From Callipepla californica brunnescens (lineage: Eukaryota > Chordata > Aves > Galliformes > Odontophoridae): a stretch of 64,000 nt of DNA. Position 1 is the stretch's first letter. Every line of letters starts with the position of its first letter. The DNA is taken from contig JALIRH010000001.1 in NCBI GenBank assembly GCA_023055505.1, positions 13,573,467 to 13,637,466 on the forward strand. Reading direction: 5' to 3'. Under the pieces are notes generated by a model. The model saw only the letters and a list, made by a program, of their open reading frames with translations. It was not told the DNA's origin and did no database searches. Made by a program: the position numbers and the translations under genes. Shown here piece by piece: positions 48,948-61,215 of the stretch.

Positions 48948-49310
48948 GTGTGGCTTTCCAGCAGCACTCCCAGCTTCTCTCCAATGCAGCTCAACACTGT
49001 GGGGCCCACCCTTCAGGCACTGCTCCACATGGGCCCCCACCTGCAGGGGTGTCCATGGCAGTACCCTCTTTGGGCTGTATCTGCTGCTGCACTGTGCAGG
49101 TGGATAGCCTGCTCCTCCATGGGCCTCTCCTGGGCTGCAGGGAGCTGCTGGAGCACCTCCTGCCCTGCTCCTTCCCTGAGCTCGGTGCCCACAGGGCTGC
49201 TTTCTTCTCATGTCTCCCTCCTCTCTCCCAGCTGCCGTGCAGCAGTTGTTCCCTGGCAGCAGCAGGGCCCTGCTGGAGCAGCTGCTACCAACACCTTGCC
49301 ACGTAGGCCA
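48948..49310. repeat. GC-rich interspersed repeat of unassigned family
   Basis: This is a block of CTGCTG-, CTGCAGGG- and GGAGCA-rich sequence (for example CTCCATGGGCCTCTCCTGGG and CTACCAACACCTTGCCACGT), unlike the flanking AT-rich intron and without CR1 blocks. It resembles a recurrent avian repeat I recall, possibly derived from an endogenous retrovirus/LTR element, but I cannot name the family. The overlapping open frames on both strands (up to 147 codons) follow from its composition. Confidence 0.5.
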
Positions 49311-49980
49311 GAAAAAACAACAAAATATTGCAAGGCCGTTTTTCAGGCTACAGAGAATAACGGAGAGCAATAGCAGCACACATCGCTGAGCTGCAGCTCC
49401 ATGACTTCAGAGTTTCTATGGCCTTACTTTGCTCAACTTTTCTGGCACTTAATTAGCTTCAGTAAACATTTCTGGTGAATAATGCATGAGTATACTGAGG
49501 AGGATCTTGCCAGTACCATTTCACTGCAAAGAAACATCTGAAATCCTTCATTTCTGGAAACACAGGAGCTCTCTACCAGAGCCCAGGCCAGCAACTGGGA
49601 GTGGAGGTGCCCAGTTCCCAAGAGGCAAGAGCCAAACTGCCCGGAAACTGGGCCAGCAGCACGGTGGAAAATATCCCTGGATATCTGAGCCATTCCTTCT
49701 TTGCAACCTACAGTTCCCTTATTTCACTGGCACAGAAAGGAAGGAGTGAGCTGGCAGAGAAAGAAAATGCCAAGGTCTCTAAACTGATTAACATACGAAG
49801 CAGAACTGAGACCAGAACGGCTTCCTGACTACAGGAATGTTTTTCTTATTTTTTCTTCTTGCACTGATTTTTCAGTTATTTCTGTATATTACATACCATG
49901 TTTATTCAACTCCATTTCACATAATTCTTTTTCTGCAGCAATTTTAGCCAACTACTGCCTCAAACAGGTAAGTTTTTGGA

Positions 49981-50023
49981 GCATGCACACACGCACGCAC
50001 GCACACACACACACACACACACA
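49981..50023. repeat. (CA)n microsatellite, 43 bp
   Basis: This is strictly alternating purine-pyrimidine sequence, GCATGCACACACGCACGCAC followed by pure CA repeats. It is likely polymorphic and potentially Z-DNA forming. Confidence 0.95.
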
Positions 50024-50406
50024 AATGACAAGAAGTGAAGAACAGACATCTCATTTTTCCACCAAAAATGTTTTTATGTCTGTGTCTGCCCTAATCTGAG
50101 ATACAAAGCCCAACTGGTAGATTGCGTTTTTGAAGAGATACAATGAGCCATAATAATGGATGTTACATTATTGAAGCATCTTTCCTTTTTAATTTTAAGA
50201 CACATCTTAGCTTCGGCACTGCTCTGTACGCAATTATTGCAATCCGTTTTTTATGGGAAGAGCTCAGCAATCAGCAGAGAAGTTCTTTGTGCTCTGTATC
50301 CCCCAGGACACTCTTCTGGGACACTCTTAATGGACACAAAGCTCTGGCATTTATGAAATGGCATCCATTGCACAGAGAGAGCTGTATGTAAAGAATACTG
50401 CATATG

Positions 50407-50426
50407 AGAAAGAAAAGAAAGAAAGG
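50407..50426. repeat. (GAAA)n short microsatellite
   Basis: Repeated GAAA/GAAAA units on the plus strand. Confidence 0.8.
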
Positions 50427-50859
50427 ATTAGCCCAGTGCAGGCACTTAATGCCTGGGTAAGGCTGAGGGTGCAGGTGCCAGGCAGACGTCTTGCTCTCTT
50501 CAGAGGCCTCAGTGTTTGCTCCTCGTTAGCATCATTATGTTGAGGAAACCTCAAATTTTGGGCCCCTGTCTTCTGCAGGTGACATAACTCTGAGATCCTA
50601 TGCAATAAAATCTATTTTTCCTCCAGTAGCCCCTCATCTGTACTTGAATAGCTGGGATCCACTGACAGAAAGCAAGAGAGCAGAAAGGCACTCCCAGTCC
50701 CCTCAAATGATACAGATGAAGTCTACAACCACTTCCCTCCCTATAATCAGTGTGAGAACAGAAAATTATGCAGCATTATCTAATAAATGGCAGAATACAT
50801 CTCATCTTCAATACAGCACTGTCAAAAGATCAGGATGATGACTCGCCTCTTTTTTATTT

Positions 50860-50901
50860 CAGTTTTGTTGGTTTTGTTTCCAGTTCGGTTGGTTTTGTTT
50901 T
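50860..50901. repeat. 21-bp imperfect tandem duplication, T/G-rich
   Basis: Two adjacent 21-bp units share GTTGGTTTTGTTT and begin CAGTT. Eighteen of 21 positions agree. Confidence 0.85.
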
Positions 50902-53900
50902 AAATATAGAACAATACTCCAAAATATGTAGACAGTTATCAGCACAGTGGGACTACCTGCTCACTGTGTGCATTTCAAATCTAAATTAAATGCATTAGTT
51001 TTCCAATAAGAGCAAGTCCCATGCCTCAACAGAGCATGACTTCATTAAATTCTGAGAGCAGGTTTTGTCCCAAACACATTCAACTGCGTGGTGAAACAGG
51101 GCCATGGCTGTATCTGAAAAATGTAGCTTTTGTTAAGAGCCAGGAGAGCTTGAAAGCAAAGGAAGCAAGCAGTGAGCGCTGTGGTTAAATCAAACACATC
51201 TCATTACTCAGCTATTTATATGCATTTTTTTAATAACTAAAATATTAGAAGAAGAAGAGTATGTATTTTCAACATTGAGGGAAATGCCTGAAATATCTTG
51301 TGGGGTTTTTTTATTCTTTCATTCTAAGATTACGGTCATTTCCACAGATTTTTGCCAAAGGACTGCACGTATACACACAGAAAAGCTTCAAATGTATGAG
51401 AGAGCAGAGGTGGATAACAAATTTAAAAAAGACTATAAACTAACATTTTTAATGCAACTCTGAGGGATGAGAGATTAGGATTAAGGCCTACTCATAATAA
51501 ACCACATGCAAACTGGTATCGACGAGAACATGTGTGCCCCAGAAAAAGGAAACACAAAAATATCCAATTTATATGCAAAAATAGTGAAACAGAGAGAAGG
51601 TTTAGAACAGCAGTAAACACTGCCAACACAGCATTATGATCCGCATTAATAATGGTGACTGATCTAATGCCAAAACTTCACAGCTAGGAATAAGTTTGAT
51701 TGTTGAGAGAGGAAGATTAAATTAATTCTCAGTCTGAATAAACACGGGAAGAATGTTAGATGTGACTTTACAAATAACAGTGATTTCACTGCACGTACAG
51801 GAAAAAATTAAGAAGGACTTCTGAGTTTACAAGGGAATACCCAGAAGGCAATACAAGAAGGTGTCTGAGCTATTTAGCTCAGCTTTCCAAAGGAAGTAAG
51901 ATTCACATGGACACGCTCTGTGTGAGCTCAAGTCCCTGCTTAATAACTGGAAGCATCAGCTGCAGTAACTCCTCTTTGCAAAGAGAAATCAAGCACCCTC
52001 TGTGCTGAGTGACAGCAAGTAATTAGACAGGAAGGAGATGGCTTATAGAGGTCTCTACTGCACGAGGGGGTGCTGTGCTAAACATGTATCTTGCATAAAA
52101 GAGTCCATGGTGTAACCAGGGAAAAACTTCAATCAGAGCTTTGTTCTTATTTTCCTATGTGGATATTTGTGTGTGTTACACTGGATAAACAGAAACTGCA
52201 GCCCTAAATATAATGCAGTTGTACAGTCAGTTAGGAAATGAAATCCGCAGGAAACTAAGCTTCATCAGAGCTGCTGATGACGGCAGTGATGCCAGGGGTG
52301 AAACTCTAGGCATTTAAGGATTTTGGTTTTCTCAAGGCACAGGATTTTGGTAGCATCACAGACTCTGGTTCCGTGGGCTCCAGTCAGCTTCCAGGCACTG
52401 CTAGTCCAGCAGATCAGTACATGCTTGAATAACTCGATTAAGAGAGGTTTTCTTGAGAAAGAAGAGCCTCGTGTAGGAGCTGATGAAACAATCCCATTTG
52501 CACACACTGCTGCAGGCCCAGATGCCCACCTCAGGCACAGACCACAGGCTCCAGGCCCAGGCCTGGCTGCAGCAGCCTCATTTGATGCACACTCAACAGC
52601 AGAACGGTAAAACCCTTCCTGAAAAGACAAAATTCTCCAAATTAAAAGAGACTTTTCTGGATAAGTGCCAATCTGAGGAACACACATCAGATGAAGAATC
52701 TCTCACTGCAGTGCGTAAGCACAGTCCCACCAGCTTTGAGGGGAAGTAGGCTCTTAAACTTGACTGACACCTTGGAAATGTTCTCTTCAACAAAAAAGCA
52801 CTAGAGAAAATGTCAGGCAGTTATTCACAGTAACAGAAGGCTTTTCTATACAATTAGAGGAAAATAAGATTGCAAAGTGTGGTGCCAGCTGCCTTCCTTG
52901 TGGCAGATCCAGCTGCACCAGCACCCTCCCTGCCAGACACCAGCCATGAAGGAAAACTGCAGAAGTTCCCAACTCCTGCTTCACGTGGGAACTTACTTTT
53001 GCAAGGCCTGCCTTTGTGAGGAGCTCAAAGCACCTCTTGGCTCACAGGATTCCCTCAGCAAAACACCCTGCTGCCGAAATACTGAGAAACCTTAGGAAGT
53101 ACCACATACATCTCCTGCCCAGTCCAACACTGAACATCGTGGCAGAAACAGGACTCTAAGTGGGTATGATAATTAGCAGCACAGTAATCTAGCAGCAGCT
53201 AAATGACCGCACATTAACCCTGTTCAAGTTTTTACACTAACTATGGGCACCCCTGTGAGCAGACTGCACTGGGCGGGTCCAGCAAACCCGCAGCTCCCTG
53301 CCGGGCCTTTGCTGTGCCCTTTACTGTTGGTGCAAGGCCCCTTAAACCGGGTCTCAGCTTTCAGCATGACCAAGTCACCCAGAGAACAGGTATTTAGCTG
53401 AGAGAGACACCTTCTCCTGTGTAAAGCCACATCAATATCCATGACACCATTGATTTAACAGTATCTCGACACTTGGAAGCTCTGAGCCAAGTATATTCTC
53501 TGACTCCAGCATCATAAAAGATTCAGGGGCCTGTGTCCGGTATTAGGTGGCAAGGAGAGTTTATCAGCTTTATCAGCTGAAGCAGGAAGTCCATGCTGAG
53601 CGCAGCCTTAGCAGATACACAATAAAGATAAAATCAGCAACAGTCACTTCACCAAAGAGAAGTCTCCCTTGCAATCAGACATTCCTCCTTCTGCAAGTTA
53701 AAGCACAGAGGCACATTCCTTTGAAGCTGAAGGCTTTGTTGCCCTTTCAGCATCCTGGATTTATTTACTCAGCCTACTTAATCAGTTGTCAAACCAGACA
53801 GAAGAGCTTCAGTAGCAGAGCATGCGCACACTACACGTCTCCCACTGTCAGCTGTAGGGCGAGTACATCGCCTCCTCAATTCTTCGTATAACACATCAGT

Positions 53901-54313
53901 CTTCAGATCACTGTTGGCTCTTCTTAGCACTGTGTGCTGTCAGTCAGTATTATTTACCCACTTCAGCCTCTGGCCCTGTTTATACTATAGGCAAGTAGTG
54001 TTTGACACCACTTATCCTCAGCACAACACACTCTGGTAGTCAGCCAAAACAAATCCCCAGGAGACAGGACGACCCGTCCCTGTAACCAGGGCTGAGGTTG
54101 GTTGGCTCCCACCACCACGGCCGCCCCACAGGGCCCAGCAGTCACCTGCAGGGAAGGGCTTGCATGTTCTCTGCTCTCACACTTAAGAGAAACAGCACGA
54201 GAAATATATCCTGCGCGTACAGCTTCTGAAAACTCCCAGGAGGACTAGAAGAAAACATATTTTTAAATAATTTACATGGACCACTGTACCTTTCTTCAGT
54301 TCACAGCAAACAT

Positions 54314-54362
54314 CACTGGATCTCTAGAGGTCCCTTCCAACCCCTACGATTCTGTGATTCTG
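54314..54362 (+). mobile_element. CR1 LINE 3'-terminal remnant, about 50 bp
   Basis: CACTGGATCTCTAGAGGTCC, CTTCCAACCCCTACGATTCT and GTGATTCTG form the last part of a CR1 3' end and its terminal repeat. It is the shortest copy in the window. Confidence 0.88.
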
Positions 54363-55636
54363 TTTTCTGTGAAACAGAACACTGGATGAATGAAGACCAG
54401 AATGGCCTCCTCCCTGCCCTCACACCTGTTTATAAACCAGTAAAAAGAGACTTCCAGGCTTTATTACTTTTCTTGTTGCTAACTGTCTGTCTGATAGAAA
54501 CTGAAACAAAAAGAATAAGTTTCTGAACATGTTATAGGCAGGGAAAAGCAAAAGGCTGAGTGCTTTAGTAAGGATATATGATAGCCAATGTCCAATTATG
54601 AGCACACAGCTTCCTCTGGCATGCGGTGCCTGTCCCAGAGAAAACACCTCAGTAGAAAGTCCAACGATGTCTTAATCATGTGCTCAACATGCCCCTTATT
54701 CCAAATACCTTTTGCATGTCTGTGCAGAGGGAGTTAAGGCTCTTCTGGAACATTGCTTTCATTGTATACAGTAAATGCTTCTTGCCAGAGCAATTATTTT
54801 TGCAGAATATTTTCTATGAAAAAATAGTTCATTTTGTTCAAGTTCTGCCCTGCATTACCAATGCAAATGAAAGGAATGCATATGTGGATTTGTATTTCAT
54901 CGTCAAACTAGCCTTTCACTAACTCTCACTGTCATTTACTAGCTTGAATTAACTTTGATTTGTATGCAATTCATTAGGTAACAGCTTCTTAAAGAGATGT
55001 CAGTAACTCTGTTTTGCTTTAAAATAACACAGAAGATGGAAATTAAAAAAAGATAACAGCACTGCATAGCACCACTTGTTGAAATATGCCCTACGTGTAC
55101 TTTGATAACTGCCCATGCTGACACACGTCAGGCTCCTCCAGACAGACATGTGCTGTACACTCACTGTAGAAGCCAAAAGGGAACTGGAACATTTTGCTTG
55201 CAAGAGTCATAAGAGCTCGGCTCAGCTGCAGTGTTGATTTACATGCAATATAAGTCACAGAGCCAGGAGATGTCTTCAGGGCAGGAGTTTTCTGAAGACC
55301 AGTTTCCTGGTTAACAAGCTAGAGTTAAAACATTAATTTTCCTTGAAATGTGCCTTTTTACTCGTTCTTGTTTTTTCCTTATCATTACCTACTTAAAATA
55401 GAGTGATTCACTAGTTCATAACAGCCAGCAATAAACATGAAGGAAAAACTAATCAAACAAAAACCCACAGGGCCAGGTGATGGATAGTGTAGACAGTTCT
55501 CTTGCAAAAAAGTCACGGCGAAGTGGTACATCACCTTCTAGGGGTAACTCAAACAAGAGCAAGACAGCTGTGCCCATGACAAGCCAGAACACAAGTCAGT
55601 CCTTATCCCATCTACCCAGCCGTGGCCAAGCTCAGC
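54363..55636. other. Intron 1 spacer, nothing recognised
   Basis: AT-rich, with no recognised gene or repeat. Confidence 0.4.
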
Positions 55637-55885
55637 TCCCAGGTCCAACCCTTGCCAGCTGCAGCAGGTTGCTCAGGGCCATGTCAGGATGTGTTCTTAA
55701 TGTCCCTAAAGATGAAGATTACACAACATGTGTGGGTAACCTCCTCCAGAGCCTAATAAAGAACTGCTTTCTTATGTTCAGACAAGATTTCCCGTGCTTC
55801 AGCTTAAGCCTGCTGCCTCCTGCCCTGTCACTGGATCCCACTGGGAACCCCACTGCACCTCCAACCCACCTCAAAGGCCTCAGCC
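55637..55885 (-). mobile_element. CR1 LINE fragment, old and diverged
   Basis: There are inverted CR1 blocks in the expected order: GGTTGCTCAGGGCCATGTCA, CCTAAAGATGAAGATTACAC, TTTCTTATGTTCAGACAAGA, TTTCCCGTGCTTCAGCTTAA and CTGCCCTGTCACTGGA. The 3' terminus is missing. Divergence is clearly higher than in the copy at 56261-56510, suggesting an older insertion. Confidence 0.8.
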
Positions 55886-56260
55886 CCAAAACCCAGCTTT
55901 AGCAGCCGAATATTTTTCAAGGTTTTATAATCTGCTGAAATCTACTCCTAACAAAAAAAAAAAAAATAGTCTGGCTAGCACTGCATTTGAAGTAAAAAAG
56001 ACATACGGTAAAGCCCTCACATTTTAAGAAATGGGAAATGTGAATCAAAGCAACGTCGTGGCTTCTCCTAATGCACAGCTACTGAAGCATAAAGATACGT
56101 ACCCATGAAGAATACCTTTCTAGTGAAGACTTTAAAAACTAATTCATGACCCAAATTAAGACCTTAATTATGCCTGTGATTAGACTGAATGGAGTTTAAG
56201 AGTCTAAGTAGATTTTAGTACTACAAAAAATACTAACTAGAAGCATCAGAAAGCATGGTT

Positions 56261-56510
56261 ATCATAGAATCAAAGAATCGTACAATGGGTCAGAAGGGAC
56301 CTCAAGGATCATCAAGTTCCAACCTCCTGTGGCAGGAGGGCTGCCAGCTGCTAGACCAGGTACTAGAAGATGCTGCCCAGGGCCCCATCCAACCTGGCCC
56401 TGAACACTTCCAAGGACGGAGCACCCACAACCTCTCAGGACAGCCTGTTCCAACACCTCACCACCCTCACAGTGAAAAATGCTCCCTGCTGACATCTATA
56501 TACCTTCCTT
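56261..56510 (-). mobile_element. CR1 LINE, 5'-truncated, about 250 bp
   Basis: The inverted terminal repeat (ATCATAGAATCAAAGAATCG) and GTCAGAAGGGACCTCAAGGA begin the copy. CCCATCCAACCTGGCCCTGA, GCACCCACAACCTCTCAGGA and CACCACCCTCACAGTGAAAA follow. It is oriented with ST7. Confidence 0.94.
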
Positions 56511-58728
56511 CTTTCAGCGTCTTTGAAAAACATGTAGAAATTGCAACATGAACAGCAACGATTCACAGACCTAATAGGATGGAAATTACTGCCAATTGCA
56601 GGCAAAGGAAAAAATCCATGCTGTGATGACATGACTGTACATTTCCACATCATCAAGCCTAGTATAACAGACAATTTTATGCAAATTCAAAGCTTCTGCA
56701 GATAAAGAAAGGTAATTAGAACCTTTGATTCCATATGCTCCCAAATCAAGTTTTCCACAATGTGTTTTAAGGTACTACACAGTACAACGGCTGTAGACAT
56801 TCAGAAAAAAATGGTGTTTTAGATTTTTAAAAAGTTGTAATGCTTTATATCAATTCTTGAAAACAATCTGACAGCAGTTTAGCTGTTTGCCTTAGCTGAA
56901 AAACTGAAAGAGGCAATTGAGGCTTTGATTGGAGGCATGACTGACCTCTGGTGAAAACAAAACCTCTCAATCCAGTCTTTGGGATTTTTCCTCCAGTCAA
57001 CAGATGAATTAACATACTGTTGGCAACAAACAAAACTTCTTCATCCTCTTTAAGACGCATCAATTTTAGCTCACGCTGTACCTGGCAAACCCCACTGTTA
57101 ATTTTCTTCCACAATCAAATAATTCCATAATTCCGCTGGTGTTACTGAGCCATGGTTTCATTGTTTCTGGAGCAGCCAGCTATGGTTTTCTGCATTTCTT
57201 AATGTGAAAAGCTCCCCCAAGTCATTCTCTACTAGAACTGGTTCACAATGCACTTTGGCAGCACACAGCTATAACCCCAGGCAGCCATGTTCTCACAGGA
57301 CCAGGCTCCTTACATCCACCTTTGGGTGCTCCCTCTCCACAGCAGTGTGTGGGGAGCCCCACTGCCTGGGGATGGATTTGGGAACCCTGCACAGCCACTG
57401 ACTGCCCATGCATGCAAAGTGTTTAATAAAGCACAGGCACCAGGGACTCACACCTCTACCAACCCTGGATGCCAATGAATTCCCATTTATTCCAGTGCAA
57501 AACCACCTCTTTTTAGGAGCTGTATCTTGGCCTTCTTCTAGAATACTTGTACTGTGGCAAATGATGTGGTTGTGATCTATATAGCTGAATGTATAGCCTT
57601 TGGTCACTTCTGTACCCCTGCACCAACAGCTCTAATGTTCTCCAAACAGTCAGAGCTCAGTCTTTGGAGAAAATAATCCTTGGTTATCAACAGATGACGT
57701 ATGTAAGGTATTCCTTTAAGACAGTTTTTATAGGAAATATGAAACGCTGTTTTTCAGTTCAAAGATGGCTGAAGTAATTTCTGAGAAGAGCCTGAAAAGA
57801 AACTGAAGATTCTGTAGTTTTAAAGACGCTGTTCAACAACAGAGGTCCCACAAAGATGATCTAGTGCAGTCTTTGAATTCTTGTCACAGAAGCAGAGCAC
57901 ACAAGGCACCTTCCACTCATTCTCTTTTGCCCTTTTATATATAAATCTGCTTTGTACCAAATTTGCTGGCTCCTAGCTGCTAGCACTTCTACACTTCTGA
58001 AGTCTCACTTAATTGTTCCTCCTCTCACAAAGAAAACATTTCTCTTTCTGCTTCCATCCCATACCACTCACACCCTTCCTATATCCTACACAACTGAGCG
58101 TCCCGCCATCTCCTACACCTCTGGCTGCCAGCCCTGGTAAGGGCTTCCCTGGATATCCAGTACTATCTGAAAGCTTCACACCCTGCCAGGAGGAGCTGGG
58201 TTGTCAAATGCCAAACCACAGTGCAGTTCCTCAGCAATACATGTCAGCTCTCCCATATGCTGAGCACTGGGCCTTACCGCAGATGTGAGCAACACTTTGC
58301 GAAAGTTTTCCTCCGTGTGTTCTCGCTCCACACTGATTTCTAGTCCAGACAGATTTTCTCTGACCAAGGGAAGGAAACAGTGACCACTCAAGGAATGGAG
58401 GACATGCACTTAAGGTCCAGAGAGCCTAGCTCAAGCCCCATCACTCACCCTAGCCCCAAGATCACTCACACCGTGAGTGTCCTTGCACACCTCAGAATCC
58501 CCTGCCCCAGAGCTTGCGGTCACTCCAGCACTCAGTCAGCCCCATTTTCTGACACAGACACAGTGCTGCTCCCCTGTCCTTGTCTAAATCCCACAGCACA
58601 TCCCAAATTCCACCAGCAAGGGGAACTGGCTGTCCCCTATGCATTGCCACATCCACCCCCTTAGCTGGTTCTTCCACTTAAAATAATTATAACAAGCAAA
58701 TTCTTTGATTTACTTTGATGGAGAGCTA

Positions 58729-58761
58729 AAAACAAACAAACAAACCCACCACCACCACCAA
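58729..58761. repeat. (AAAC)n(CCA)n compound simple repeat
   Basis: AAACAAACAAAC is followed by CCACCACCACCACCA on the plus strand. Confidence 0.9.
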
Positions 58762-61175
58762 AATCAGTGCGTTTTTTTTCCTCAAAACCCACCTTTACAG
58801 GATTCAAAGGACTCTGACTTTGATTCAGAAGACATATCTGACAGGCTTATGATAGCACTACATATAAGAGGCTTGCTAGCATTACTGCAGCAGGGCAACA
58901 CAGCCTGTCCTAGCAAACAGTGAGGGACCCTCGGGCAGTGATGCACATGACAGACCAGGGTTACTGCAGAGGGAATCCGGGGCTTTGGCTGCTACAGGGT
59001 TACACTGGTACATACAGCAGATTTATATAAAATCTTTCTGAGACCGAAATGCAGAGCTTCATTGTGAGGAGCAGGCCGTGCTGGAAAGCCAGAAAACTGT
59101 GATCAAAGCAAGTCACAGAGAAGCCACTGGCACAGCTAGGACAGGCTGGAGTGCGTTCAGAGAACAGAAGAATGGAAGGAAGTGGGAGAAGGCTTACAGC
59201 ATAAAATGGCAGAGAGCATAACCAGGAACGAGGTGGTACCTCTGTGCAGCAGCAGCACTGTGTGAGCCGCGTCCCAGAGCCAAAGGCAGCACCAACAATG
59301 AACCTCCTCTGAACCAGTGTGGCTTTCAGTGGGATTTTCCCACAGTAAGGATTACATTCATTGCACTGTGCCAGCAACAATATTGCATTGTAGTGTCTCG
59401 GGATTCTAGCAGACATAAGAAAAAACATTCAACCTCAATAAGCAAACTCTGAGAAGCAGCTAAAGCAGTGAAGAACAATGCTCTGCTGGCTGCTGTCCTA
59501 CATGGGAGACTTTTTACATACTGACTGCACAGCCAGGCACAGCGACGTGACCTCAAGTGAGAACTGGAGCCTGAAAGCCTGGATTTTAATAAACTTTGAA
59601 AGGCTGATGATCAAGCAACCCAGCTTTACCTCACCTATAAACACAAAGGAAAGCCAAACAAGGACAGAAAGCAGATCAGGCTGAGGGGGCGAAGCCTCAT
59701 CTGAGCAAGGCAAGAATGGTCTCTCACCTGCTGCTTCATAACAGAAGTCAAGGTGCCCATGCTGCCAACATGATGTGCAACCACAGCACTGCAGGAGCTC
59801 AGGGTCTTTCTGGCCTCCCTGCTGCCATCAGCCATTCCTTCCACCAGCACCATGCCCTGTGCCTGAGCCTTATGGATACACATGTCCAAAAATGTAAAAA
59901 GAAAAAAAGAAAATAAATAATGTAGAGCAAATCAAAGTGCTTTTTCTACCTGTACAATCTCACAGATCCATCAACAGGACGCAAACATGGTGATGTCTAC
60001 GTAAACAACAATACTGTCTTCACTTCTCTTTCAAAAGCTAATAGTTCGACCATTTTTCAGGACTGGGGTTCTGTTTTGTTTTTAAAGTTTCTGCCCTTTT
60101 AAGAACTGGACTACTCTTATCTTCAATGGCCACTTATTTTTCTTCTTATGCATTCTCAAAGTAATCTTTCTTCACACTCCGAGCAGAACAGGATTTCACA
60201 GTCACTCTGCTTTCCTTTTGGTTGGGGAGCACTCTGAGCTTTCTCACAGTCATTACAGCAGAAAAGCTGTAGCCGACACAAAGAGGAAACGTAAATTATG
60301 CTATGACAGCTTTATAAGGCTAATTCTAATAAATATCCCTCAGTAGGCTTCTATTCACTGCTTCTCCAGAACAGCTAGTGGGGATGTTTCTGCTGGAAGT
60401 GTTTTCAGTTGTAGCAAATACTTAACGGGAGTGCAAAGATTTCAGTGCTCTGTCACCAGGTGAGTTGGGACAGGGCAGCAGGGCTGGAGAACAGAGCCGA
60501 CCAGCTCCAGCACTGGCCTGGGGCAGGGCAGACCATTTCACAAACAGTCAGATGCAATTCACTTTTCTCACCTGAGATGACTCCCAGTCAGACTTCTGTC
60601 AAAGCTGCTGCCCCTGCTCTGATCAGCTTAAATCTGCTGTGGGTCAGAAAGGGCAGAGGGCTGAAGATGGGTCTCCCATGCTGGAGGAGCAGAACACGAT
60701 CATGGCATGAATGCAGGCCAGGCAGTGCAGCCTCTGGAAGGGTCTTTTTTACCCCAGCACTGTTTCAGTGTTTTGTTCAGGTGTGCAGGGAGTCTAAAAA
60801 CACCACTCAAAGCACTTTTTACAGCATGATCTGTATGTGAATCTCAGCCTCATCCTAGATACTGCCTCTGGATTTTTGTTGAAAATAACAATAACAAAAG
60901 AGCCCATATTGCAGACAGAAAGGTTCTGAAAAGAGCAATTTCCTGCCTTACCTATATGAAATTACATATATATAGGTTCAGTTGTATGACTGAAATCCTT
61001 AGAAACCCAAGCATCCTTTTCAAGAGTTAATCACAAACCTTTTTATTCAAGTAGATTTTGTTGGAAAATCTTTCCTAAACAGTCAGGTCACTTTTGAAAA
61101 CAGGATTCAGGCACATGACTACTTGGAATGAAATTCAGAGCTGTTTCATTTGAGATGTTACACAGTCTGACATCT

Positions 61176-61215
61176 CACCTGTATTACCACTGACCCACCT
61201 GTATTACCACTGACC
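61176..61215. repeat. Perfect 20-bp tandem duplication
   Basis: CACCTGTATTACCACTGACC occurs twice head to tail with no difference, which implies a recent event. Confidence 0.95.

Larger units (their letters stand above)
49311..54313. other. Intron 1 segment without recognised genes
   Basis: It contains a (CA)n microsatellite (49981-50023), a 29-nt plus-strand candidate micro-exon just before it, a (GAAA)n run (50407-50426) and a 21-bp imperfect duplication (50860-50901). A 140-codon minus-strand frame at 52265-52687 has no recognised content. Confidence 0.5.

Noticed and set aside
48936..49379. 147-codon minus-strand and 141-codon plus-strand overlapping frames
   Set aside because: Both strands are open because of CTG/CAG-rich repeat composition. 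Neither resembles a known protein.
52065..52080. Second CTCF-like site (CACGAGGGGGTGCTG)
   Set aside because: It has two mismatches at informative core positions and no CpG-rich context.
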